From: Rhizobium sp. Leaf306
Lineage (GTDB): Bacteria; Pseudomonadota; Alphaproteobacteria; Rhizobiales; Rhizobiaceae
Reading direction: 5' to 3'
NCBI RefSeq assembly: GCF_001423425.1
Contig: NZ_LMNX01000001.1
Span: forward strand, 268,970 to 332,969
Length of the DNA: 64,000 nt
Made by a program: the position numbers and the translations under genes
Notes under the pieces: generated by a model
Told to the model about the DNA's origin: nothing
Databases searched by the model: none
What the model saw: only the letters and a program-made list of their open reading frames with translations
Part shown: piece after piece, positions 1-9,413 of the stretch
How positions within the stretch are numbered: the first letter of the stretch is position 1
Layout: every line of letters begins with the position of its first letter

Positions 1-1
1 G

Positions 2-835
2 GCTTTCGTCGTCGCAACTCGTACGGCACTCTCACAGCTCACAGCCCTCGGCATCCAGTATTCATTCTCGGTCATCGGCGCCATTCTTCTTCTGATCGTC
101 GGATGGGCCGCCGCCCGCCTGCTCAGTCGCTGGGCGCACAACGGTCTGTCGCGGGTGAACGGCATCGACGCGACGCTGGCGCAGTTCTTTTCCAACATCA
201 TCCGCTACGCGGTGCTGATCATCGTCGTGGTGATGGTGCTCGGCCAGTTCGGCGTCCAGACGGCATCGGTCCTTGCGGCACTGGGCGCGATCGGCCTCGC
301 GGTCGGTCTTGCCCTGCAGGGCACGTTGCAGAATATCGCAGCCGGCATCATGCTTCTGGTTCTGCGCCCGTTCCGCGTGGGCGAATCGATCGAAACCGGC
401 AATGTGAGCGGCACGATCGTCGATGTCGGCCTGTTTGCAACCGAGCTTCGCACCGCCGAAGGCGTTTATCGCCTGGCGCCGAATTCGACGCTTTGGAACG
501 TGCCGATCACCAACTATTCGCGCCTGCACACGCGCCGGCACGAGATCTCGGTGACGCTGTCGGCCGACCAGAGCCTCGACGAGGCCGAAGCCAAGCTCAA
601 GTCGATCGCCAAGGCGGAAACGCGGGTGGAGAGCAACCCGGCACCGACCACCTATCTTGCGGATTTCGATGCCGGCAGCGCCAAGCTGACACTGCGCTAC
701 TGGATCAAGAGCGCCCAGTGGTGGGCGGTCAGCCGCGACATGACCAAGGCCGTCAAGCTTGCATTCGACAAAGTGGTCGAGGAAGAAGTGCCGGCCGATG
801 CGCAGGACGACGGTCCGGCTTCATACACCCCATAA
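2..835 (+). CDS. MscS-family mechanosensitive channel, C-terminal part (5' truncated by window edge)
   Basis: The reading frame is open from the first bases of the window, so the true start lies upstream. About 277 residues are visible: two hydrophobic helices, then the MscS pore-helix signature, Gly/Ala-rich (VLAALGAIGLAVGLALQGTL), and the beta domain (FRVGESIETGNVSGTIVDVGLF) that follows TM3 in MscS proteins. The C-terminal region has the usual alpha/beta cage (ISVTLSADQSLDEAEAKL). It should be an inner-membrane tension-gated channel that releases solutes on osmotic downshock. The next gene starts 82 bases downstream on the same strand. The total length of the gene cannot be judged here. 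Confidence 0.9.
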   Translation, partial: AFVVATRTALSQLTALGIQYSFSVIGAILLLIVGWAAARLLSRWAHNGLSRVNGIDATLAQFFSNIIRYAVLIIVVVMVLGQFGVQTASVLAALGAIGLAVGLALQGTLQNIAAGIMLLVLRPFRVGESIETGNVSGTIVDVGLFATELRTAEGVYRLAPNSTLWNVPITNYSRLHTRRHEISVTLSADQSLDEAEAKLKSIAKAETRVESNPAPTTYLADFDAGSAKLTLRYWIKSAQWWAVSRDMTKAVKLAFDKVVEEEVPADAQDDGPASYTP

Positions 836-917
836 CGGTATCGACGGGTAGATCGGCTTTTCTTTGCGGACCAATGGTATAACGTCCGCTGACCTTCTCA
901 ACCGAGCCCGCTAGCAT

Positions 918-3686
918 ATGATCCTCCAGCTTCTGCTGATCGTTCTCATTCTCTCCCTCGTCGTCTCGCAGCGAAAGCTGTCGGGCCGGGTCGCTTCGCT
1001 GGAGAAAGAACTTGCGGATGTCCGGGCGCGCCTGCTGAGCGGCGTTCCCGTCACTTCCGAGGCGCTCGTGTCGCCCGAGACGGCGCTTGCCGAGATCCGC
1101 ACCGAAGCCGCGGCTGAGATGGCCGCCGACACGGGCTTTGCAAAGGCTTCGGCAGAACCGTCGAAGACCGAAGTTCTGGCAGAGATCACGGCGCCCGAGG
1201 AGAGGACGTCCAATCAGGCAGCCGAAACACCTCCGCTCCCCGCGCCCGCTCCGCGCTTCCGCCGTGAAAATCTGGAAAGCTATCTTGGTGCTCGCTGGCC
1301 GGTCTGGGTGGGTGGCGTGGCACTCGCCTTTGGCGGCATCTTCCTTGTCCGCTATTCGATCGAAGCCGGTCTGCTCGGCCCCGGTGCCCGTCTGTCGCTG
1401 GCAGCGATGTTCGGCCTGGTGCTGATTGCCGCCGGCGAGCTGGTGCGCCGTCGGGCAATGCCCAAGATGTCGGAGCTCTACGCCAATGCGATGATCCCCG
1501 GTGCGCTGACGGCCGCCGGTAGCATCACGCTGCTGGGCGCGTCCTTCGCGGCCTACGCCTTTTACGATTTCATCGGCTCCGGCACCGCCTTCATGCTGAT
1601 GGCCCTGATTTCGTTTGCAACAATAGGGCTGTCGCTGCTGCACGGGCAGACGCTGGCCGGGCTTGGCCTGCTCGGCTCGCTGATCACGCCGCTTCTGGTG
1701 ACGACCGACGACCCGGACGTCAACGCGTTGTTCCTGTTTCTCGGCGTGAGCTGGCTGGCGTTGAACGCCGCCTCGCGCATCCGCCGCTGGACCGTGGTGC
1801 CGATGATCGCCAATTTCGGGATCGGCCTCTGGGTTCTCGCCTACACGTCACAATCGCTGCCGATCGACATGATGCCGCCTTCGCTGGTGCTGCTGATGAT
1901 GATTGCCGGAACGATCCTCATCTGGCCCGGCCGCGTTTATACGCGCGGCTTGACAGGGAGCGGCGGCTGGCGGGCGCTGCTGAAGAGGCCACCGCTGCGG
2001 ATCACCCTCTCGTTATCAGTCACGGTCGCGATTTCGGCGCTTGCCATGCTGGTCGCCACGCCTGGGGGCTCTCTTCATCCGCTGTTCGTCTTCGTCGCCC
2101 TGATCGGCGCGCTGGCCGCCGTCGGCAGCAGTCGCAGCTACGGGGTGTGGACGGTCGTGGTTGCAGCGCTCGCCGCGCTTGCCGGTATCGCGACCGTTGC
2201 GTCGACATTGCTCGCCTATGTGATGCCCGAACCGGTGACCGGCACAACCGCGCCTGTCGTTGCCGCTTTCGGCCACGAGATTGCAGGCTTCCTGCTCCTC
2301 GGCGGCATCTTCACGCTGCTCGGGGCCGGGTTCCTCAGGCGCTTCCGGCATGAGGAACCGACGTTTTCGGTACTCTGGTCCTTTATGATGGGGGCAATGC
2401 CGGTCACGATCGGGTTCATCTCGTTTCTGAACTTCGGCAATTTTTTCCGCGACTGGACGCACGGCCTCTACGGCATCGGCATCGGACTTGCGATGCTCGC
2501 GGTGGCGGAGTGGCTGTTTCGCGGACGTGATGAAAGCGATGGCGACGGCATCGATTGGCCGGCAAATATCGCCGTGCTCGGCTCCTTCGCGGGCTTCACG
2601 CTGGCACTGCACGCGCTCACCAACGGCATCGTCACGACGATCCTTCTCTCCGGTCTCGGCTTTGCCTATCTGATGGCGATGCGAGTGCGGACATGGGCTG
2701 CCCTGCCCTGGATGATGGCGGCGGCAATCGCGATCGTGTTCGGTCGCATCGCCTGGCAGCCGACGCTAGTCGGGCCGGACAGTCTCGGCACGACGCCGTT
2801 CTTCAATGCGCTGCTGCCGGGCTACGGTATTCCGACCCTGCTCGCGATTGTAGCAGCCTGGATGCTGCGCAATTCACCCGATGTCCGTGTCCGCAACGTT
2901 TTGCAGGGACTGGCATCGCTTGCAGCCCTGCTGACACTTGCCGTGCTGATACGCCACGCGATGAATGGCGGCGTGCTCGATGCCCGCACGCCGACGCTTG
3001 GCGAGCAGTCGATCTACACGCTCTTGACGATCGGCTTCTCCGGCATTCTGATGACGCTCGACCTGAAAAGCCCGAGCCCGGTCTTCCGCTACGGCTCGAT
3101 GATCGCCGGCGCGATCGCGACGGTGAACGTGCTCTCGGCGCATGTGTTTGCGCTCAATCCGTTCTTTTCAGGCGAAAGCACGGGCTCCTGGCCCGTCCTC
3201 AACCTTCTGCTGCTCGGTTATCTTCTCCCGGCGCTCGCCTATGGACTGACCTCGTACTTGGCTCGCGGCCGGCGGCCAGCGCCCTATGTGGCAATGCTCG
3301 CCGTCTCGGGCGCCCTGCTCGGCTTTCTCTGGGCGACGCTTTCGGTTCGACGCTTTTTCCAGGGCCAGAATATTGCCCAGTGGAAGGGCTTTCTCGCTTC
3401 CGAAACCTATGCGTATTCTGTCGTCTGGCTCCTGATCGGCATCGGCCTTCTGGTAGCGGGCTCGAAATGGAACGCCAAGAGCCTGCGGCTTGCTTCTGCA
3501 GTGCTGGTGCTGGTGTCCGTGGCGAAGGTTTTCCTGATCGATATGGCCAATCTCGAAGGCATTATGCGGGCCCTGTCCTTCATCGGGCTGGGGGCAGTTC
3601 TGATCGGAATCGGGCTTTTCTATCAACGGATTCTGGTCAACAAGAGCGACACATCTAAGACAGACGATTCTCACGAACCCTCGTAG
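918..3686 (+). CDS. DUF2339 family large polytopic membrane protein
   Basis: A 922-residue protein. Residues 1-16 form a hydrophobic anchor, followed by a short coiled coil (RKLSGRVASLEKELADVRARL), an Ala/Pro/Glu-rich linker to about residue 120, then a conserved entry motif (ESYLGARWPVWVGGVALAFGGIFLVRY, in part) and an almost unbroken series of twenty or more predicted membrane helices to the end. This layout is that of DUF2339 proteins, whose function is not established. The C-terminus (SVAKVFLIDMANLEGIMRALSFIGLGAVLIGIG, in part) is the usual family end. The HD-domain gene follows after 8 bases and the MOSC gene after another 9, so the three probably form one operon. There is no strong ribosome binding site before the ATG. 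Confidence 0.85.
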   Translation: MILQLLLIVLILSLVVSQRKLSGRVASLEKELADVRARLLSGVPVTSEALVSPETALAEIRTEAAAEMAADTGFAKASAEPSKTEVLAEITAPEERTSNQAAETPPLPAPAPRFRRENLESYLGARWPVWVGGVALAFGGIFLVRYSIEAGLLGPGARLSLAAMFGLVLIAAGELVRRRAMPKMSELYANAMIPGALTAAGSITLLGASFAAYAFYDFIGSGTAFMLMALISFATIGLSLLHGQTLAGLGLLGSLITPLLVTTDDPDVNALFLFLGVSWLALNAASRIRRWTVVPMIANFGIGLWVLAYTSQSLPIDMMPPSLVLLMMIAGTILIWPGRVYTRGLTGSGGWRALLKRPPLRITLSLSVTVAISALAMLVATPGGSLHPLFVFVALIGALAAVGSSRSYGVWTVVVAALAALAGIATVASTLLAYVMPEPVTGTTAPVVAAFGHEIAGFLLLGGIFTLLGAGFLRRFRHEEPTFSVLWSFMMGAMPVTIGFISFLNFGNFFRDWTHGLYGIGIGLAMLAVAEWLFRGRDESDGDGIDWPANIAVLGSFAGFTLALHALTNGIVTTILLSGLGFAYLMAMRVRTWAALPWMMAAAIAIVFGRIAWQPTLVGPDSLGTTPFFNALLPGYGIPTLLAIVAAWMLRNSPDVRVRNVLQGLASLAALLTLAVLIRHAMNGGVLDARTPTLGEQSIYTLLTIGFSGILMTLDLKSPSPVFRYGSMIAGAIATVNVLSAHVFALNPFFSGESTGSWPVLNLLLLGYLLPALAYGLTSYLARGRRPAPYVAMLAVSGALLGFLWATLSVRRFFQGQNIAQWKGFLASETYAYSVVWLLIGIGLLVAGSKWNAKSLRLASAVLVLVSVAKVFLIDMANLEGIMRALSFIGLGAVLIGIGLFYQRILVNKSDTSKTDDSHEPS

Positions 3687-3694
3687 AAACCAGC

Positions 3695-4345
3695 ATGACC
3701 GCGTCACTCGCAGAATCCTTTTCGCCCCACCAGGATCTGGCTAGAAGCCTCATTCCGCATGCCAGTGCTGGCGACGATGGAAGCCACGATCTGGCTCACA
3801 TCGCCCGCGTCTTCAAAAACGCGATGCGCATTCATCAACACGAAGGCGGCGACGGGCGGGTGCTGGCAGCCGCGGTGCTGCTGCATGACTGCGTTGCGGT
3901 GGAAAAGAACTCGCCGCTGCGCAACCAGGCATCTCGTCTTGCCGCGGAAAAGGCGGCGGGCATTTTGGGCGAGATGGGCTGGAGCGAGACCGATATCGAT
4001 GCGGTTTCCCACGCCATCCTCACCCACAGTTTTTCGGCAAACCTCGAGCCGCAGACGATCGAGGCGAAGATCCTGCAGGATGCGGACCGGCTCGATGCAA
4101 TCGGCATGATCGGTGCGGCACGCTGTTTCTACATTGCCGGGCGGATGGGTTCGGCGCTTTACGATCCGGCCGATCCGCTCGCCAAGCATCGACCGCTGGA
4201 CGACAGGACGTTTGCAATTGATCATTTCGAGACGAAGCTGTTCAAGCTCGCCGACGGCTTCAAGACGCAGGCCGGCAGGCAGGCGGCAAACGAACGACAC
4301 CAGCGTCTGAAAAGTGTTCTCGACCTCTTTCTCGATGAAATTTGA
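3695..4345 (+). CDS. HD-domain phosphohydrolase
   Basis: A 216-residue cytoplasmic protein with the HD superfamily metal-binding pattern: H near residue 29 (SHDLAHIARV), the HD doublet in AAAVLLHDCVAV, and a distal D in KILQDADRLDAIG. This resembles YedJ/YfkA-type predicted phosphohydrolases that act on nucleotides or similar phosphoesters. The substrate cannot be read from the sequence. It lies 8 bases after the DUF2339 gene and 9 bases before the MOSC gene, so it is probably co-transcribed. The length is typical of the family. Confidence 0.88.
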   Translation: MTASLAESFSPHQDLARSLIPHASAGDDGSHDLAHIARVFKNAMRIHQHEGGDGRVLAAAVLLHDCVAVEKNSPLRNQASRLAAEKAAGILGEMGWSETDIDAVSHAILTHSFSANLEPQTIEAKILQDADRLDAIGMIGAARCFYIAGRMGSALYDPADPLAKHRPLDDRTFAIDHFETKLFKLADGFKTQAGRQAANERHQRLKSVLDLFLDEI

Positions 4346-4354
4346 GGAAAACCC

Positions 4355-5200
4355 ATGCATGTCAGCGAGATCAACTACTACCCCTTGAAGAGCGGCCGCG
4401 GCATTTCGCTCACTGAGACGCAGATGACGTCCACGGGCATACCCGGCGATCGCAGCTTGATGCTGGTCGATACCAGGGGGCATTTCGTCAACCAGCGCGA
4501 TCTTCCAGAAATGGCGCAGCTGCAGGTCCTGCCCGACACGGACGGGTTCCGGTTTTCGATGGAGAGCAAGGGTGAGATCACCGTCACCCGGCCGCCGGGC
4601 TACCGGCGTACCGATGTGGTCGTTTGGAATTCGATCGTCAGCGCCGCGCTGGCCGACAAGGATGTCAACACGACCCTTTGCGACTGGCTGGGCTGCGACG
4701 TGCGGCTTGTTTTCTTCGATGAACGTTCGAAGCGGACCGCAAGCGACGACTGGGCAGGACCCGATACGCCTGTCACATTTGCCGACGGATACCAGGTCCT
4801 GGTCACGACCACCGGCTCGCTCGAGGCGATCAATGCCGACATGGAGAAGCATGGAGAAGGCGCCGTCGGGATGGACCGGTTCCGCGCCAACGTCGTCATC
4901 GACGACGGGGACGCCTTTGGCGATGACCATTGGGAGGCGATCGAGATCGGCGGCCTTCGTCTCGATCTCGTCAAACCCTGCGCCCGCTGCATCATGATCA
5001 CCCAGGATCAGGTGACCGGTTCACGGGATGTCGCCAACCCGATGCCGGCACTCGGTCGCCTGCGCATGTCGGCCGACCGGCGTGTTCCCGGCCCGCTGTT
5101 CGGATGGAACGCCGTGCCGCGCGGCAGCGGCATGATCGCAATTGGTGACGACGTGAAAGTGGTCTCAACACGCGGCGCGTGGGCCATCAAGCAGCGGTAA
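4355..5200 (+). CDS. MOSC domain-containing protein (YcbX/mARC-like)
   Basis: A 281-residue protein with an N-terminal MOSC_N beta-barrel (INYYPLKSGRGISL, GDRSLMLVD, FVNQRDLPEMAQL) and a C-terminal MOSC domain (MDRFRANVVID, LVKPCARCIMITQD). The Cys in KPCARC matches the conserved Mo-ligand cysteine of YcbX and mARC proteins, which bind the sulfurated molybdenum cofactor and reduce N-hydroxylated compounds. No 2Fe-2S ferredoxin domain is fused, so a separate electron donor would be needed. The start is well supported: GAGGAAAACCC precedes the ATG. It is the last gene of the DUF2339-HD-MOSC group. A 7-bp hairpin (5208-5231) without a T-run follows it. Confidence 0.9.
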   Translation: MHVSEINYYPLKSGRGISLTETQMTSTGIPGDRSLMLVDTRGHFVNQRDLPEMAQLQVLPDTDGFRFSMESKGEITVTRPPGYRRTDVVVWNSIVSAALADKDVNTTLCDWLGCDVRLVFFDERSKRTASDDWAGPDTPVTFADGYQVLVTTTGSLEAINADMEKHGEGAVGMDRFRANVVIDDGDAFGDDHWEAIEIGGLRLDLVKPCARCIMITQDQVTGSRDVANPMPALGRLRMSADRRVPGPLFGWNAVPRGSGMIAIGDDVKVVSTRGAWAIKQR

Positions 5201-5263
5201 AGAACAGCGGCCATGTTGTTGTCTGGCCGCGTCCCCTTACCGGACTTGAGAACTGTCGTGAGC

Positions 5264-5515
5264 TTACCGCGCCAGGCGCATTGCCTGGCCCTGGCAATCC
5301 AGCACCTCGTCGATGGCGTGACCAATCTTTTCGATCAGTTCCTGCAGGTTCGGGTTTTCCGGATCGAGAAAATCGCCAACGAAGGCGACAACATTATCCG
5401 CCGTCAAAGGAAAACCGCTGATGCTACACTTCAGGATTGCCTGGTTTGCAATCGTGGTCGCGGTGATGCGCTCCAGAAATTCGTTTCGCTGGTCTTCCGT
5501 CATCCCAGTGAGCAT
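5264..5515 (-). CDS. Small hypothetical protein, 83 aa
   Basis: Not recognised. An 83-residue soluble acidic protein beginning MLTGMTEDQRNEFL, with likely amphipathic helices and a C-terminal CQGQAMRLAR tail. AGGAG sits 6 bases before the first ATG, which favours this start over the internal Met 5. It is convergent with the MOSC gene. Its upstream region carries a perfect palindrome GAACATATGTTC (5558-5569), 43 bases before the start codon. Codon use resembles the neighbours, so it is probably a real lineage-specific gene. Confidence 0.65.
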   Translation of the reverse strand: MLTGMTEDQRNEFLERITATTIANQAILKCSISGFPLTADNVVAFVGDFLDPENPNLQELIEKIGHAIDEVLDCQGQAMRLAR

Positions 5516-5557
5516 CGTTTCTCCTGATTTGCTTGCCCAAGTCTAACTCAACCTTGA

Positions 5558-5569
5558 GAACATATGTTC
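5558..5569. promoter_or_regulatory. 12-bp palindrome GAACATATGTTC upstream of the 83-aa gene
   Basis: Perfect palindrome GAAC-ATAT-GTTC, 43 bases before the start of the minus-strand small gene. The GAAC-N4-GTTC layout is that of the Gram-positive LexA box. Alphaproteobacterial LexA normally uses GTTC-N7-GTTC, so an SOS role is only a possibility. Chance occurrence cannot be excluded. Confidence 0.35.
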
Positions 5570-5706
5570 CAGTCGCCAGTACGGGGAAGACCTCAAGTGC
5601 AGGTCTCCAGAACTATTTGCAGTTTCTCATATACCTTTTTCGGGTCTGAAGGTTCCCTCTGACGGCACCGCATGGCAGACATGTCCAATCGGCGTTTGTT
5701 GACAAA

Positions 5707-5722
5707 GGTCAAAACCGGTCAA
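5707..5722 (+). promoter_or_regulatory. Direct GGTCAA repeats, 10-bp period
   Basis: GGTCAA occurs at 5707-5712 and 5717-5722, one turn apart, about 70 bases before the DMT transporter start, following a TTGACA at about 5699-5704 that could be a -35 element. Tandem half sites of this kind are typical of response-regulator or AraC-type operators. No regulator is identified. Confidence 0.3.
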
Positions 5723-5793
5723 GAACACCGATCTCACAAACGTAGGGCGTCACGGCGGCGCTTGCGCGCTCCGCACTGGAATCGATCACCATC

Positions 5794-6693
5794 ATGACAT
5801 CTCGGTCTACGGGACTTCTCTTCGCGTTGACTGCTGTCATTATCTTCGCGGTTCAGGACGGCATCTCGAAACACCTGGGCGGCGCCTATCCTCCCATTTT
5901 CGTGGCGATGATCCGCTACTGGGCCTTCGCAGGTTTCGTGCTCATCGTGGCCGGTCGCTCGTCCGGCGGTGTCAAAGGTGCAGCGTCCGCGAACAGGTTG
6001 TGGCTGCAGATTGCCCGCGGGGTCATTCTGGTTTTCCAGATCGCGCTGTCGATCTTCTCCTTTGCCGAGGTCGGTCTTGCGGCCACCCATACGATCTTTG
6101 CGGCGACGCCGCTGCTCGTTGCCTGCCTTTCGGTGCCCTTGCTTGGCGAGAAGGTCGGCTGGCGGCGGTGGACCGCGATCGGCGTCGGCTTTGCCGGCAT
6201 CCTGATGATCATCAATCCGCTGCATGCGACATTCGATTTCCGGATCGTCATCCCGCTGATCGGCACCACGATGTTTGCGCTCTACTCGGTGCTGACCCGG
6301 CTCGCGAGCCGCACCGACACGGCCGATACCGCGTTTTTCTACACGGGTATTGCCGGTGCTGCGGCGATCACGCTGGTCGGTCCGTTTTACTGGTCGCACA
6401 TCACGCTTTCCGACTGGTTCTGGATGTTGACGCTTTGCGTTACCGGCATGACCGGGCACTATCTGCTGATCCGCGCCTACTCGCTCGTCGACGCCGTCGC
6501 GGTACAGCCGATGTTCTACGTACAGTCGGTGCTCGTCTGCCTGATCGGTGTGATGCTGTTTGGCGAGATGATGACCATCAACATGGTGGCCGGGTGTGCG
6601 ATCGTCATTAGCGCCGGCGCCTTCACGCTCTGGCGCGAATCGCGGCTTGGCAAAGTCCCACCGCCCCCGATCGAGCCGCCCGGCGCGCTGTAG
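5794..6693 (+). CDS. DMT-family (EamA) transporter
   Basis: A 299-residue inner-membrane protein with ten predicted helices in two EamA repeats (about residues 8-140 and 150-285), as in the drug/metabolite transporter superfamily. The first repeat begins LFALTAVIIFAVQDGISKHLGG, the usual N-terminal helix. The substrate is unknown; relatives export amino acids or metabolites. The ribosome binding site is weak. The upstream region carries two GGTCAA half sites spaced by one helical turn (5707-5722). The MFS gene starts 106 bases downstream on the same strand. A second DMT carrier (59255-60196) is a separate subfamily. Confidence 0.9.
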   Translation: MTSRSTGLLFALTAVIIFAVQDGISKHLGGAYPPIFVAMIRYWAFAGFVLIVAGRSSGGVKGAASANRLWLQIARGVILVFQIALSIFSFAEVGLAATHTIFAATPLLVACLSVPLLGEKVGWRRWTAIGVGFAGILMIINPLHATFDFRIVIPLIGTTMFALYSVLTRLASRTDTADTAFFYTGIAGAAAITLVGPFYWSHITLSDWFWMLTLCVTGMTGHYLLIRAYSLVDAVAVQPMFYVQSVLVCLIGVMLFGEMMTINMVAGCAIVISAGAFTLWRESRLGKVPPPPIEPPGAL

Positions 6694-6799
6694 AAAAGGC
6701 TTTGTCGCATCAGCTGTTGTGATGCATCGCGTCAGGAAAAGTCGTTTCCCATTTCACACCTGCGCGGCTATGGATAATGCCTCAATTCAGGAGGCAAGC

Positions 6800-8026
6800 A
6801 TGTCCAACCCCGCGCGCGCATCGATGCCCTGGCTGATCATCACGGCCGGTGCCTTGGTTGCGATGCTGACCTTCGGCCCGCGTTCGGCAATGGGCTTCTT
6901 CCAACTGCCGATGTTGTCCGATCGGGGCTGGGATCGCACCACGTTCGGGCTCGCGATGGCGATCCAGAACCTCGCCTGGGGCCTTGGCCAGCCGATCTTC
7001 GGAGCGATAGCGGACAAATACGGTACCGGCCGCGTGCTCGCCCTGTCCGGTCTCCTCTATGCGGGCGGACTGTTTCTGATGTCGTCCGCGCAATCAATTC
7101 CGATGCTGCACCTGTCGGGCGGCCTGATGGTGGGGCTTGCCGTCGGCGCCGGTTCGTTCGGCACGATCCTGTCAGCCTTTGCCCGCAACGTGACGCCCGA
7201 ACAGCGCTCCTTCGCGTTCGGGATCGGCACTGCCGCCGGCTCCGCCGGGATGTTTCTGTTTGCGCCGCTCAGCCAGGCGCTGATCACGGCCTACGGCTGG
7301 TCGGACAGTCTGATGATCATGTCGGCGATGATGCTTGCTGTTCCGCTGCTTGCCATCCCGCTCCGTGGCAACGCGAGCTCCGGCACGCAGAACCAGACGG
7401 AGTTCAAGCAGACCGCGGCGCAGGCACTGCGGGAAGCCTTCGGGCACAAGTCGTACCTGTTGCTGACCTCGGGTTTTTTCGTCTGCGGTTTTCAGGTAGC
7501 TTTCATCACCGCGCATTTTCCGGCCTATCTTCGCGATATCGGCATCGAGGCTCGGTATGCGGTGATCGCCATGGCCCTGATCGGTTTCTTCAACATCATC
7601 GGCTCGCTTGGCGCCGGCGTGCTCGGGCAGCGCTACTCGAAACCCTATCTGCTCGCCTATATCTATATCGGCCGCTCGATCGCCGTCACGGCCTTCCTGC
7701 TTTTGCCGCAGTCTCCGACCTCGGTCATCATCTTTGCCGCCGTGATGGGTCTCTTGTGGCTGTCCACGGTGCCGCCGACCAACGGACTGGTGGCGATCAT
7801 GTTCGGCACGCGGCATCTGGGCCTGCTTGGCGGTTTCGTGTTCCTGTCGCACCAAGTGGGGTCGTTCCTCGGCGTCTGGATGGGCGGCGCGCTTTACGAC
7901 AGGCTCGGTTCCTATGACATGGTCTGGTGGTTCGGCGTCGTGTTCGGCCTGTTTGCCGCGGCCGTACACTGGCCCATTCGCGAAAAGACGGTGAACCGAC
8001 AACCGGTCATGCAGCCGGCGGAATGA
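6800..8026 (+). CDS. MFS transporter
   Basis: A 408-residue major facilitator protein with twelve predicted helices and the loop 2-3 signature ([18 protein letters not shown]). N-terminal text [33 protein letters not shown] is typical of the oxalate/formate antiporter-like or YhjX-like MFS group; the substrate is not deducible. I start at the ATG at 6800 because AGGAGG lies 6 bases upstream; extensions beyond it are not conserved-looking. The 3' end overlaps the 3' end of recO on the other strand by 20 bases, so the two transcripts converge without a terminator between them. Confidence 0.88.
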   Translation: MSNPARASMPWLIITAGALVAMLTFGPRSAMGFFQLPMLSDRGWDRTTFGLAMAIQNLAWGLGQPIFGAIADKYGTGRVLALSGLLYAGGLFLMSSAQSIPMLHLSGGLMVGLAVGAGSFGTILSAFARNVTPEQRSFAFGIGTAAGSAGMFLFAPLSQALITAYGWSDSLMIMSAMMLAVPLLAIPLRGNASSGTQNQTEFKQTAAQALREAFGHKSYLLLTSGFFVCGFQVAFITAHFPAYLRDIGIEARYAVIAMALIGFFNIIGSLGAGVLGQRYSKPYLLAYIYIGRSIAVTAFLLLPQSPTSVIIFAAVMGLLWLSTVPPTNGLVAIMFGTRHLGLLGGFVFLSHQVGSFLGVWMGGALYDRLGSYDMVWWFGVVFGLFAAAVHWPIREKTVNRQPVMQPAE

Positions 8027-8789
8027 TACCTGATCCTTGCGGCGTCTGATCGTCAGGGGCTTTCGACAGCGCCTTCAGCGCCGCCTGAACGAACCCGTCG
8101 CGGGCGGTACTCTGGGTCATTCCGCGCGGTTCATAGACATGCCGGGATAGGAAATGGCCGGTCAGACGGAAGGCCGCGGCCATGCCGTCGCGGTCGGCAG
8201 TCCTGGATGCCCCCTCTCCCAGAAAATCCGGCAGGGCCAGCATGCGGTCCGCATAGGGAGCGCCGGCATCGCGGCTCACGGCGCGACCGGACTTCGGCGA
8301 CACATAGACAAGATCGCTGCGTGAGCCGGTCGCCGCACATTTCGAAAGATCCAGTCCGAAACCAAGATCGTTCAGCACCGCGAGTTCGAACCGGACGAAG
8401 AGTTCGCCCGCATCGGACGGATCATCCATCGCATCGAGAATGATATCGAGGGCCTCGAACAGGTGCGGATGCGGATCACGCTCGGGAAGCAGCCGAAGCA
8501 AAGCCCCCATCGCCTGGACACCGTAGACCGCCGTTGCGGTTTCCATCAGCTTTGCTGCACGCAGTTGCAGCGGTTCGAGCTTGAATTCGCCGAGATGCTC
8601 GTCGAGACGCGCGCGCCAGACCACCTCCACGCGGTTTCCCGGCTGCAGCACCGGTTGCATCGAGCGCGAGCGGCCGGACCGGACGATGCCGAGATGGCGG
8701 CCGCGTTCGCGCGTCATCAGTTCGGCGATGACACTCGTCTCGCCGTGGCGTTTCACGCCGATGATGATTGCCTCGTCCTGCCACTGCAT
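8007..8789 (-). CDS. recO: DNA repair protein RecO
   Basis: A 260-residue RecO, which with RecR loads RecA on SSB-coated single strands in the RecFOR pathway. It has the N-terminal OB-fold ([34 protein letters not shown], in part; then [21 protein letters not shown]) and the helical C-terminal region. The start at 8789 is favoured over a longer frame because AGGAAG precedes it and alphaproteobacterial RecO begins MQWQDEAI. In rhizobia recO usually follows era directly; here two PAS-like genes and an exported-protein gene lie between them. Confidence 0.95.
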   Translation of the reverse strand: MQWQDEAIIIGVKRHGETSVIAELMTRERGRHLGIVRSGRSRSMQPVLQPGNRVEVVWRARLDEHLGEFKLEPLQLRAAKLMETATAVYGVQAMGALLRLLPERDPHPHLFEALDIILDAMDDPSDAGELFVRFELAVLNDLGFGLDLSKCAATGSRSDLVYVSPKSGRAVSRDAGAPYADRMLALPDFLGEGASRTADRDGMAAAFRLTGHFLSRHVYEPRGMTQSTARDGFVQAALKALSKAPDDQTPQGSGIIPPAA

Positions 8790-9010
8790 CGATAGGTGAA
8801 CTTCCTGTCTGCGTTGATCAGTTCTACCGTATAACCTCTTGGGACTGAATCGGTTTCTGCGTCTTTCCGGCACGGTTTGCGGGCTCTGTCGGTATCTAGG
8901 TGTGGCTGTCGCGCCTCCCTCGATTTATCTCTCGACCGGGCTGGAACAAATTGCCTTCGCCGCGGATTTCTCCGCCGAACAGCCAAGAGCAATACGCTGC
9001 CGGAGATCAC

Positions 9011-9403
9011 ATGAAAAACGCCCTGCTCGCTACCGCTATCATTGCCGCGATGCCCTTTGGCCTCGCCTTGCCAACGCCTGCGGCCGCACAGTCGCCGCAG
9101 CTTGAACAGGCTTGCGTCGCGGTTGCCAAGAACTTCCTGCTCATTCCAGACGTCAAGACCGGCATTGTGCAGTCCTTCCCGGAACTCGATCCGCCGGGCG
9201 CACGTCTCACCTATTCGACCCGCCAGGACGCCAAGCCGACCGATTTCACCAACGAGATCGATTGCGAGTTCGGCAAGGGTGGACCTCCCTTCACGCTGCT
9301 GCGCTTCTGCATCTCGAAGACATGCTACGGCCCGGGTGAGCAGGAACCCGAAAATCGTCGTCGCTTCGAAGAGGTTAAGGCGCTGATGGAGCGCAAGAAG
9401 TAA
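9011..9403 (+). CDS. Exported hypothetical protein, 130 aa
   Basis: Not assigned to a named family. Residues 1-27 form a clear Sec signal (KNALLATAIIAAMPFGLALPTPAAAQ) with an Ala-X-Ala cleavage site. The mature part has about 100 residues with four Cys (QACVAV, IDCEFG, RFCISKTC) that could make disulfides, so it is probably periplasmic. CGGAG precedes the ATG. It converges with the first PAS-like gene, with 10 bases between them, and is oriented against recO. Confidence 0.75.
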   Translation: MKNALLATAIIAAMPFGLALPTPAAAQSPQLEQACVAVAKNFLLIPDVKTGIVQSFPELDPPGARLTYSTRQDAKPTDFTNEIDCEFGKGGPPFTLLRFCISKTCYGPGEQEPENRRRFEEVKALMERKK

Positions 9404-9413
9404 GATCTCCGTC

